64,000 nt of DNA from Muscardinus avellanarius (Eukaryota > Chordata > Mammalia > Rodentia > Gliridae), in the NCBI GenBank assembly GCA_963383645.1, contig OY726567.1:66678552-66742551 (forward strand), in the 5' to 3' direction. How positions within the stretch are numbered: the stretch's first letter is position 1; each line of letters begins with the position of its first letter. The translations under genes were made by a program, and so were the position numbers. The notes beneath the pieces are model-generated. The model searched no databases. It was not told the origin of the DNA and was given only the letters and a program-made list of their open reading frames with translations. Positions 54,704-64,000 of this stretch are shown in pieces.

Positions 54704-55496
54704 CGTGACTTTTTAATGTAGGTATTTAGTGTTAAAATTTTTTCTCTTAACCCTGCTATTGTAGAAATTGCCTGGAATGATAAACCCAATGCCAGGGTGG
54801 AAAAGAGGAAGTTTATTACACCAGTGGGCTGAGGTTAGAATAGTTCCTGAAAATCCCCAGCCCCAAACTCTGTGTATTCCCATTTTATAGATTTGTGACA
54901 AAGGGCAAGAGTAGGCAGGTGAGTTTACAGGGGTTGAAATGTGGCAGTGCTTGAAGCTGGGCATGGGGAGGGGAAGAGGGGGAAATTCCTAAGTAAGTTA
55001 CTGACGTGTTCTTTACGAGCAGTTGCCTGGATACCTGTCCTTCTTTTTGCAAGTTGCTTATCTGTAGTTACATTCTTAGTTAAGAGTTTAGGTTTAGGAG
55101 TTTTCTGCTCCCTCCCCCAGTCCAGAGAGTGATGCTTAGCAGTTGTAAATTAATGGGATCAGACCTTCTCTCTAGGCAACCAGGAGATGGGACCAGAGGG
55201 GAGTCCCTTTCTGAGTATAAACAAAGCATCAGCCTGGTAAGAGAGACAAGACAAATTAATTTAAATATTTTCCTGGTTTTTATAACACACGCCTGCTAGG
55301 TGTAATCCCCCTTTTCCTCGTCTCTGAGTTAAGTGACCAGGAGGTTAGAATGTCTTTGTTCATGGCCCAGGGGTTGAAAAGCTGGCATTAATTCCCTGGA
55401 CCATCCGTGGCTGATTAAATAGAGATCTGCTATCAGCCTCTGGCTTCTGGAGGTTCTTCCTCTGAAATCTGGCTGTGGGGAACAAAGAAGAGAGAA
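54704..55496. other. Unassigned 0.8-kb block, possibly an LTR
   Basis: No SINE, L1 or gene. TGTAATCCCCCTTTTCCTCG and purine-rich parts could fit a solo LTR but no end repeats or TSD are clear. Confidence 0.25.
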
Positions 55497-55621
55497 ATTT
55501 TGGTGTATTATTTTAGTAACTCTTTGGACTCTACCATACTGCCTTCAAGGTGTTCATATACTTTGGTACATTGTGTCTTTATTTTTGTTAAATTCCAGTA
55601 ATGAATAAAACTTTTTACATC

Positions 55622-55941
55622 CAGGCATGGTGGCACATGCTTATAATCCCAGCATTTGGGAGGCTGAGACCGGAGGATCGCGGTTTGCGGACAGCCTCAG
55701 CTACTTAGTGAGGCCCTCTGCAACTCAGTGAGACCCTGTTTCAAAATAAAGAATAAAAAATTGGGCAGGGGGCATAGCTCGGAGGTCAAATGCCTCTGGG
55801 TTCCATCCCCAGACCCACAAACAAACAAACAAACCACTGGGGGTGTAGCTCAGAGGTAGTGCCCCTGGGTTCAATCCCTAGTAACACAAACACACATGCA
55901 TGCACACACACACACACACACACACACGCACGCACACACAC
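55622..55941 (+). repeat. Sense SINE, extra tail and (AC)n
   Basis: Full copy 55622-55818, second tRNA-like tail 55837-55886, (AC)n to 55941. Confidence 0.8.
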
Positions 55942-56368
55942 AACCCCACCACCAACAAAAATTAAAAAAAATTTCCTTTATTCTCTGATCCATTCTCCAT
56001 ATATTTATGTAACTTCTTCCTGTTTTTCATTTCTAATTTCATTTTGTTGTAATCTAAGAAGGTGCTGGGAAATATATTACATTTTTGGGGTTTGCTGTTG
56101 CTTACTTTGTGGCCCAGGATGTAGTCTATTTTGGAGAGTATTCCATGAGCAGCCAAGAAGAAAGTGTATTCAGCCATTGCTAGTTGAGAAATATTCTGTA
56201 TATGTCTATTAGGCCCATTTTTTTGTGGTGTCTTTACTCATCTATTGTATAGAAGATCAATCTACTGGTGTAAGTGGTATGTTGGAGTCTCTTAATATTA
56301 TTGTATTTTGGGTCTATTTGAGACCTAATGTCTCAAAGAGTTTGTTTTACGTAAGTGGGTATATCATT

Positions 56369-56555
56369 TTTGTGGTATTGAGGATTGAACTCAGGGGCAG
56401 TCTAGCTCTGAGCTACATCCCCAGCCCTATTTTTTATTCTTTTTATTTTTTGAAACAGGGTCTCACTAAGTAGCTGAGGTTGGCTGTGAACCCATATACT
56501 CCTGTCTCAGCCTCCCAAATATTGGGATTACAAGCGTGCACCACCATGCCTGGCT
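56369..56555 (-). repeat. Group A SINE in L1
   Basis: TTGTGGTATTGAGGATTGAAC to CCACCATGCCTGGC. Confidence 0.8.
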
Positions 56556-56593
56556 CTATCATTATATCTTTTTGTTGGATTATTTCTTAATAA

Positions 56594-57439
56594 TAAGTGA
56601 TCTGCTTTGTCTCTTCTAATGTGTGTTAGCTTAAAGTTTGTCAGATATGAGTATTGCTACCCCTGCTTGTTTTTGGTCTTCATTTGCATGGTATATCTTT
56701 TTCCATTCTTTCACTTTTAGCATATGAATATCTTTGGCTATAAGGTGAGTTTCTTTGGCTATAATAAGTGATCTGCTTTGTCTCTTCTAATGTGTGTTAG
56801 CTTAAAGTTTGTCAGATATGAGTATTGCTACCCCTGCTTGTTTTTGGTCTTCATTTGCATGGTATATCTTTTTCCATTCTTTCACTTTTAGCATATGAAT
56901 ATCTTTGGCTATAAGGTGAGTTTCTTTGGCTATAATAAGTGATCTGCTTTGTCTCTTCTAATGTGTGTTAGCTTAAAGTTTGTCAGATATGAGTATTGCT
57001 ACCCCTGCTTGTTTTTGGTCTTCATTTGCATGGTATATCTTTTTCCATTCTTTCACTTTTAGCATATGAATATCTTTGGCTATAAGGTGAGTTTCTTTGG
57101 CTATAATAAGTGATCTGCTTTGTCTCTTCTAATGTGTGTTAGCTTAAAGTTTGTCAGATATGAGTATTGCTACCCCTGCTTGTTTTTGGTCTTCATTTGC
57201 ATGGTATATCTTTTTCCATTCTTTCACTTTTAGCATATGAATATCTTTGGCTATAAGGTGAGTTTCTTTGGCTATAATAAGTGATCTGCTTTGTCTCTTC
57301 TAATGTGTGTTAGCTTAAAGTTTGTCAGATATGAGTATTGCTACCCCTGCTTGTTTTTGGTCTTCATTTGCATGGTATATCTTTTTCCATTCTTTCACTT
57401 TTAGCATATGAATATCTTTGGCTATAAGGTGAGTTTCTT
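56594..57439. repeat. 171-bp tandem array, 4.95 copies
   Basis: Units start at 56594, 56765, 56936, 57107 and 57278 (TAAGTGATCTGCTTTGTCTC). The copies look identical by eye. The last ends at 57439, where normal L1 sequence (CTTGTAAGGAGC) resumes. CTTTGGCTATAA occurs twice around each unit joint, a likely origin by slippage or unequal exchange. Confidence 0.95.
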
Positions 57440-57562
57440 GTAAGGAGCATATAGTTGGATTATGTTTTTAATACACATTGCCAGTCTATGTCTTTTAATT
57501 AGGGAGTTAAGACCTTTGACATTCAATGTTATTATTGAGATTTGATTTTTTTTTTTTTTTTT

Positions 57563-57763
57563 TGCAGGTGTAGGGATGGAACCCAGGGGCATTTGACCTT
57601 TGAGCTATACCCCTTCCCCTAATTTTTATTCTTTATTTTGAAACAGGGTTTCACTAAGTTGTAGAAGGCCTCACTAAGTAGCTGAGGCTGTCTGTGAACC
57701 ACGATCCTCTGGTCTCAGCCTCCCAAGTGCTAGGATTACAAGTGTACATTACCATGCGTGGCT
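57563..57763 (-). repeat. Group A2 SINE with TSD
   Basis: TTTTTTGCAGGTGTAGGGATG to TACCATGCGTGGC; flanked by TTGAGATTTGATTTTTT and TTGAGATATGATTTTTT. Confidence 0.85.
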
Positions 57764-57867
57764 TGAGATATGATTTTTTTCTGTTGTTTTGAGTCCTATT
57801 TTCTGTTGTAGTGTTATTTCTTCTTTGCTGGGTTTTTCATCTGGTGGAGTTAGCTCCTTCTCTGGTT

Positions 57868-58700
57868 CTAGGGTTTGCTTTTTTCTTCTTTGTATTTTTT
57901 TTTCTTTATTTTCTTTGGTGCTGACTTGGTAATCAGAAATTCTTTTAGTTTCTGCTTGTGCTGGGATGTTTTCATTTCTCCATCAATTTTGAATACTATC
58001 TTTACCAGATATAGCAGTTGGAATTTGTTTTCTTTCAGGATCTGGAGTATATCACACCAGTCCCTTCTAGTTTTCATGACTTGGTTTGAGAATTCTGGTG
58101 ATTTTTATTGTTTAACCCCTGACTGTGACCTGTTTTTGTTTTTCCCTGCAGATCAGTATTGGTGCTCTCCTTTGTTGAGTTGTAGGAGATTTTTTTCCAC
58201 TCTGCTTTTCATTTTCATATATTTCCTCGGTCACTTCCTGTACACTTTCTTTGAGGGCTTTTATCATATTGAAGATCAAAATTTGGAATTCTCTTTCTTG
58301 CATTTCCTGCCATTGTTCTATATTTCTTGGATGTTCAGGTTGTGTTATTATATTGTCTTCTCTATATTGTTTACTGTGTTTTCAGTTTTGAATGAACTGT
58401 TTTCCAAGGATGATGCTCTGTTTTCCATGTGGTCTAACCTGCTTGAGGTGGTTTCTATTGCAGTCTTTAATTCATTTTTGACTTCTTTATTTCACTCAAA
58501 GTCTCTTTTTGGTTCTTTCTTAGGGCTTCAGTTTTCTCCTTTACTTCCTGTACGCTTTCTTTGAGGCCTTTTATCATATTGAAGATCAAAATTTGGAATT
58601 CTCCTTCTTGCATTTCCTGCAGATCAGTATTGGTAATCTCCCTTGTTGAGTTGTGGGAGTTTATTTTTTCCTCTCTGTTTTTCATTTTCATATATTCAGA
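57868..58700 (-). pseudogene. L1 ORF1 remnant with internal duplication
   Basis: C-terminal text (RRDWCDILQILKENKFQLLY; KQKLKEFLITKSAPKK) and coiled-coil text, in several frames. The motif FQILIFNMIKALKESVQEV occurs twice (58226-58306 and 58543-58616). Confidence 0.8.
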
Positions 58701-58884
58701 GTCTCAGGTTTGTATTTCTGTTGTCTCGGTATCTTCTTCTTTGTGTGTGGGTCCTGTGTCTATTTGTTTTCCCTTTATAATAAGGTCTATGCTGGGGGTA
58801 TATATTTGCCTCTTCCAATCTGTCTCATATAATCAAACTTTTGAGTTTGTCCCCAGAACCTCTTTAACTAGATATAGTTATTTT

Positions 58885-59195
58885 TTTGTGTGATACTGGG
58901 GTTGGAACTCAAGGGCATTCTAACTCTGAATGACACCACCAGCCCTAATTTTTTATTCTTTATTTTTGAAACAAGGTCTCACTGAGTTGCAAGGGCCTCA
59001 CCAAGTAGCTGAGGCTGTCCACAAACTGCAGTGCCCAGGGGCATTTTACCTCTTGAGTTATACATCTAGTCCTATTTTTCATGCTTAATTTTGAAACAGG
59101 GTCTCAACTAAGTTGCAGAGGGCCTTAGTAAGTAGCTGAATTTGGTGGTTAATCTGTGATCTACCTGCCTCCAAGAATGCACCACCATGCCCAGC
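58885..59195 (-). repeat. Two partial antisense SINEs
   Basis: 58885-59030 and 59031-59195, each lacking part of the body. Confidence 0.7.
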
Positions 59196-59208
59196 TAACC
59201 TTATGTTT

Positions 59209-59211
59209 TCT

Positions 59212-59261
<50 letters not shown>

Positions 59262-59455
59262 TTTCTTGTAGTGGAGGTGGAACCCAGGGGCTTTTCTATC
59301 TCTGGGCTATGCTCCCAGACCTATTTTATAATTTATTTGGAAACAGGGTCTCACTAAGTTGCTGAGAGCCTTACTAAGTAGCTGAGGCTGGCTTTGAACC
59401 TATGTGATCTTCCTGTCTCAGCCTTCTAAGTACTGGGATTACAATTGTGCACCAC
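59209..59455 (-). repeat. (TTTC)n and group C SINE
   Basis: (TTTC)n 59209-59268; group C SINE to 59455. Confidence 0.85.
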
Positions 59456-59487
59456 CAGCTCTTAATCACTTATTTCTTTTGTTTTTT

Positions 59488-59895
59488 TTTTGACACTGGT
59501 ACCCAGGGGCATTGTATCTCTGAGCTACATCCCCAACCCTATTTTTCTTAGTCGTTTTATTTCTGAAACAGGATCTCACTGAGTTGCAAAGGGCCTTGCT
59601 AAGTAGCTTAGGCTGTCTGCAAACCATGATCCTCTGGTCTCAGTCTCTCAAATGCTGGGATTACAAGTGTGTGCCATCATGCCCAGCTCTTAACCACTTT
59701 TTTTTTTTTTTTTGGTGGTAGTGGGGTTCCTGGAAGCCCTTCTACCTCCGGGCTACACTCCTAGACCTATTTTTACATTTTTATTTGGAAACAGGGTCTC
59801 CTAAGCCAGCGTGCGGCTGGCTTCGAACCTGCATGATCCTCCTGTCTCTGCCTCCCAAGCGTGGGGATTACAAGCGTGCGCCACCATGCCCGGCT
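59488..59895 (-). repeat. Group A SINE and group B SINE with TSD
   Basis: Group A 59488-59688; group B 59713-59895 flanked by CTTAACCACTT. Confidence 0.85.
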
Positions 59896-60039
59896 TAACC
59901 ACTTATTTTTAATACATATCTCTAAAGGAATAATGTCATCAAACATAACAATTCAGAAATCCTACTGTCATTTACCTTTCTTCTTGTTGAGCTTACCCCA
60001 TGTGCTTTAGTTTTTTTTTTTTAGACACTAAGTTCTTCC

Positions 60040-60345
60040 TGTATAAAGCTTTTTAAAGAAAATACTTTGATTTGTGTATTGTAATAATGCATCATACTGA
60101 GGCTTAAAGTGATGTGAACATATATGCACACAAGCACTTGTTTTTCCCTCTGCATCCCACCCTGCTCCCTCCCAGATATGTTAGTGAAATTGCTAGTGAT
60201 ACCTTCATAAATGGACATAGCATTATTTGAACTGCTTTTTCCTCTATCTTCCTTTTCCCTTCAGCACTTGCCACCTCTAATCTCCTCCCACTATTCTACT
60301 GGTCACTCTCCTCATTTCTCTGAAGCCTTCTTTCCTTTCACAGGG
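60040..60345 (-). mobile_element. L1 3' end fragment
   Basis: Antisense 3' UTR words (TGTGTATTGTAATAATGCATC) resemble the 27.7- and 62.8-kb L1 ends. Confidence 0.5.
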
Positions 60346-60347
60346 GA

Positions 60348-60500
60348 TTACATACAGGGCATTCTACCTCCAAGCTATACCCCCAGTGCTTTTAATTTTT
60401 TATTTTTTGAAACAATGTCTTGCTGAAGCTGGCCTTGAACATGTGATCCTATCTCAGCCTCCCAAGTACTGAGATTACAAGTGTGTGCTACTGTACCTGG
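60348..60500 (-). repeat. SINE, partial
   Basis: GGGCATTCTACCTCCAAGC to CTGTACCTGGC. Confidence 0.7.
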
Positions 60501-61509
60501 CTTCATTAGGTTTTTTGGTTATATCTCTGAATCACTTTTCTGTGTTCTCTTGGAATTTGCCAAGTTAAATTCTTGGCCAGGAATGTCTCCTATCTCTACC
60601 TGATGTGGGTTAGTTGCTGGGGTCTTCCTGTTCCATTTGGTGAGAGCTTGGTTACTTTTTCACTTAGTCCTTATGGATGCATGTTTATGACTTGGCACTG
60701 GACTGTTGGTATTTTTTCCAGTGTTTTCCATTTATCTCACTGTATATTTTTCTTCTTAATGTTATGTCTCTTTCATGGCCATATATGGATTCCTGAATTC
60801 CACTTACTTGGAGACAATATCTCTTTTTATTTTTCAGCACTAAATGATGGCCTAAGCCCAGGTTTGCTGCAGGTCCTGTAACAATTTTTCCCCCTGTGGT
60901 GCTATAGATAGAACCGAGGGGCATTCTACCTAGGCGTTATAACCCAGCCTGATTTTTTTTTTATTCCAATTGGTGTATCCAGGTCACTATTAGATCAGCT
61001 TTCTGAGTCCTTTAATTTGCAGTATATATTTTCTATGCTAGATGAGACTGTAAAAAATAATCTATTCAAAAAACATAACAAAATACCAGATTCCCTATTA
61101 ACAAGAAAAGGGGATCAAGTTTAACAGGTCAAAATAGAAGACAAGGAGTAGATGGCACAAAACAGCTCTAACCTCAGAGCCCCTCTCTGAAGGAGTTACT
61201 GGCAAAACCTGAAGGCACAAGAGCTGTAAAAAGACAGTCAGGTGTGTGAAGCACATGTTCCTTTCCCATTTTGTCATCCTCTGAGCTCTCAGCAGACCTT
61301 ACGTCTGTAGCTACTCTCAGATTTGTATGTTTGTCCTTGTCTGTGTTTCATTATTGGTTACAGGGATATGGACACTTTTATCACTCTTTTTTCCTTTTGG
61401 TTTGCTTAATGTCTCTTTTCCTCACTTTCCTCAGAATTGCTGGATGCGGAATCATCTGACTGGGAAGTGTCACTTTCTGCTCCTATAAATAAAGCTTTTT
61501 TTTTTTTTT
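60501..61509. other. Unassigned DNA
   Basis: Contains a SINE tail fragment 60895-60950. The rest may be old L1 but is not clear; no gene recognised. Confidence 0.3.
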
Positions 61510-61708
61510 GTAGTACTGGGAATGAAACCCATTGTACCACCAAGCTACAACCCCAGCCTTAATTTTTAGTCTTTTTATTTTTTATTAACAGGGTCTCAGT
61601 AAGTTGTGAAGGGCCTCATTAAGTAGGTGAGGCTGTCCATGAACCACGATTCTCTGGTCTCTGGCTCCCAAATGCTGGGGTAACAAGTGTGTACCACCAC
61701 ACACAGCT
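61510..61708 (-). repeat. Group A SINE
   Basis: TTTGTAGTACTGGGAATG to CCACCACACACAGC. Confidence 0.8.
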
Positions 61709-61877
61709 TAAAGCAGATTTTTTAAGATTTTTATTTCTTCAAATTTTTCCTTGTGTTTACGTCATTGTTTTCTTTTCTTTGTACTAGAAACCCCAGTTTC
61801 CTCTGAGAGCTCCCTTGAGGAATCTGCTGTTATATCTGTGGCTTCTCTTTTGCTTTGTATCTTTTTTTTTTTTTTTT

Positions 61878-62072
61878 TGGTGGTACTGGGGTTCCTGGAA
61901 GCCCTTCTACCTCCGGGCTACACTCCCAGACCTATAGACCTATTTTTACATTTTCATTTTTGGAAACAGGGTCTCCTAAGCCAGCGCGAGCGGCTGGCTT
62001 TGAACCTGCGCGATCCTCCTGTCTCCGCCTCCCAAGCGCGGGGATTACAAGCGTGCGCCACCACGCCCGGCT
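61878..62072 (-). repeat. Group B SINE with TSD
   Basis: GGTGGTACTGGGGTTCCTGG to CCACCACGCCCGGC, flanked by TGTATCTTTTTTTT; contains a short duplication AGACCTAT AGACCTAT. Confidence 0.9.
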
Positions 62073-62171
62073 GTATCTTTTTTTTTTTAGTGACCTTTTA
62101 TTACTGCTTTTTTAGAATTTGACTTCTTAGGTTTGTAGGATTCATGAGTAGATAATTTTACCTAGGGAGTT

Positions 62172-62188
62172 TCCCCCCCCCCCCCCCA
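62172..62188. repeat. Poly-C run
   Basis: A run of about 15 C, unusual among the A/T-rich microsatellites here. Confidence 0.9.
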
Positions 62189-62261
62189 TTGGCAATATCT
62201 TCCTGATCACTACTGCCTGTTTCAAACTCTTCAGGATACAACTCCACTGTGACTCCATCTG

Positions 62262-62645
62262 TCTGGCATGTTAGCTTGTCATTCCAGTACTTGGGAGCCT
62301 GAGACTCGGCTACTTAGTGAGGTTCTCTGCAACTTAATGAGACCCTGTTTCAAAATAAAGAATAAAAAATAGGGCTGGAGGTATAGCTCAGAGTTAGAAT
62401 GCCCCTGGGTTTAATCTCCAGTACTATAATAACAAAACAAAAACAAAAACAAATTGAGTCTGTTTAAGTGAACAGGTATAGTGGCACACGTCTGTAATCT
62501 CAGTGCTTGAAAGACTGATTCAGAAGGACTTGAGGTTCAAGGCCAGCCTTAGCAACTTAGCAAGACCCTCTTTCAAAAGAAAAAAGCAAGGAGCTGAGGA
62601 TATAGTTTGGAGGTAGAATGCCTCTGGGTTCAATTCTCAGTAACA
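62262..62645 (+). repeat. Two sense SINEs
   Basis: Shortened copy 62262-62420 and 62472-62645. Confidence 0.75.
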
Positions 62646-62794
62646 TAGGAAAAACAAAACAAAATAGCCTGCAAACTATCTTCCAAAGGGATGTATCATT
62701 TTGCATTCTCACCAACGATAAATTAGAGTTTCTTTTGCTCCAGAGCACTGTTAGCCCTAAAAATCGTTAGGTTTTTTTCCTGTCTTATTATTTA

Positions 62795-64000
62795 TTTATT
62801 TATGTATTATTTTAATATAATTTTATTAGTGCATTGTATTTATACATCATAATGGGGTAAAAAAAACTTGTGTAGACATAGATGTACACATCACCCAGCC
62901 AGCCCCCACCCAGTCCCCACCTCACTCCCTCCCCGCCCCTCCCTCCCATGCTTGGTTTAGTGGTTGACTTCAATATGAATAAGTACATCATGTGCTGTAA
63001 AGAGCTTCCCTCTCCTCTCCTCCCGTCCCCAGTTAGGTTGCCTTATTTGCTCCTCTATAGGATCTCCTTTTTCTCCTGGAGTTCCTCCTATGACGCCTTT
63101 CACCCTAGCTTTCACATATTATGGAAAGCATCTGATTCCTTACTTCTCTCGACTGACTAATCTCACTTAGCATAATGTCCTCCAGTTCCATCCATTTCCC
63201 TATAAATGCTGCAATTGTGTTTTTATGGCTGAGTAAAATTCCATTGTGTACATATCCCACAGTTTTGTAATCTATTCATCTGTTGATGGACATCTTGGCT
63301 GGTTCCATAGTTTGGCTATGGTGAATTGTGCAGCTATGAACATAGGTACACATGCATTAGTTTGGTAGTTAGGTTTCCTTTCTTTTGGGTAGATACCCAG
63401 AAGTGGTATTGCTAGATCAAATGGTAGTTTTGTTCCCATTGTTTTGAGGATCCTCCATACTGTTTTCCAAAGTGGTTGCACACATTTGCAATCCCACGAA
63501 CAATGTTTTAGAGTTCCAACTTCTCCACATCCTTGCCAGCATTTGTTGTTGTTTGTGTTCCAACTAGATTGCCATTCTAGTTGGAGTTAGGTGAAATCTC
63601 AGGGTAGTTTTGATTTGCGTCTCTCTGATGGTCAATGATGTTGAGCATATTTCATGCATTTATTGGCCATTTGAATTTCTTCTTTCGCGATGTGTCTATT
63701 AAGTTCGCTTGCCCATTTTTTATTGGATTTTTTTTTTTTTAGTGTTGAGTTTCTTGAGTTCTCTGTATATTCTAGATATTAGTCCTCTATCAGAGGAGTA
63801 GGTGGTGAAAATCTGCTCTTATTTTGTTGGCTCTCAGTTGAGGTTCTTGACAGTTTCCTTTGCTGAACAGGAGCTCTTCAGTTTCATGCAATCCCACATA
63901 TTGATTCACCTTTTAGTTTGTTGTGCCTTTGGGGTCTTGTTGAGAAAGTGTTTATCTGTGCCTATGTGTTGCAGTGTTGGACCTATGCCCTCTTCAAGGA
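62795..64000 (-). mobile_element. L1 3' part, cut by window edge
   Basis: 3' UTR from TTTTATTAGTGCATTGTATT, then the ORF2 C-terminal region (reverse frame 63272-63481: [39 protein letters not shown]), closely parallel to 27.7-29.0 kb. It continues beyond the window. Confidence 0.9.

Larger units (their letters stand above)
55497..58880 (-). mobile_element. Old L1 (ORF2 endonuclease part, ORF1, 5' region)
   Basis: Antisense L1: pre-RT text 55497-55620, endonuclease region 55970-57545 (GTATTCCATGAGCAGCCAAG; CAGTCTATGTCTTTTAATTAGG), ORF1 57780-58700, 5' part to 58880. SINEs at 55622-55886, 56369-56555 and 57563-57763 and a 171-bp tandem array interrupt it. Confidence 0.75.

Noticed and set aside
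56594..57439. 171-bp unit as alpha satellite or as copied LRR exons
   Set aside because: The shared length is coincidence: the sequence is L1 endonuclease-region DNA, not primate satellite or LRR coding sequence.
57875..58564. 229-codon + strand frame
   Set aside because: Antisense of L1 ORF1; no independent protein features.

Overview
The window is rodent nuclear DNA carrying one protein-coding gene on the + strand, the NLR gene NLRP9, inside dense retrotransposon sequence. The host is inferred from its SINEs. They are dimers of a B1 (7SL)-like left part, starting near GCCGGGCGTGGTGGCGCACG, and an ID (tRNA)-like right part, GGTGTAGCTC..GGGTTCAATCCCCAGTACC. This B1-dID structure is known from squirrel-related rodents (squirrels, mountain beaver, dormice). 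The SINE type and a single NLRP9 copy argue against mouse or rat; the species cannot be fixed from this window.

Gene. Nine coding exons join without a frameshift or internal stop from ATG 7149 to TAA 51260-51262: 2,982 nt, 993 residues, close to human NLRP9 (about 991). Exon 1 (7149-7428) encodes the pyrin domain, exon 2 (19985-21527) the NACHT ATPase and the domains after it, exons 3-8 the leucine-rich repeats, and exon 9 (51118-51262) the C terminus. All introns are GT-AG. Introns after exons 2-8 are all phase 2, and exons 5-8 are each exactly 171 nt, the modular LRR layout of NLRP genes. Introns 1 (12.6 kb) and 4 (14.5 kb) are the large ones and hold most of the LINE-1 DNA. No other gene is seen; the first 7 kb and the last 12.5 kb are repeats plus short single-copy stretches.

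Repeats. SINE copies occur every few hundred bases, most of them antisense to NLRP9. I use four working labels. Group A: antisense form GTACTGGGGATGGAACCCAG with CCCCAGCCC. Group A2: GGTCTGGGGATGGAACC with CCCCTGCCC. Group C: GGCTTTTCTACCTC..GGCTATACTC with TTTGGAAACAGGG. Group B: GGTGGTACTGGGGTTCCTGG with GGAAGCCCTTCTACC, CpG-rich and often with clear target-site duplications (TSDs), so probably the youngest. SINE coordinates are good to about 10 bases. LINE-1 elements are nearly all on the - strand. Two keep their 5' ends and TSDs: a 2.8-kb HAL1-like insertion in intron 1 (14915-17688) and a 6.15-kb L1 in intron 4 (27676-33825). A third runs off the right edge (62795-64000).

Most notable structures: the intact NLRP9; a near-perfect 171-bp tandem array (4.95 copies) inside an L1 at 56594-57439; a degenerate tandem repeat of about 200 bp at 3620-5012; a multi-level nest of L1s at 12.8-17.9 kb; and two minus-strand L1 5' regions placed so that an antisense promoter would read toward NLRP9 exon 2 or exon 5. 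I found no bacterial-type system, CRISPR array or new multigene system.
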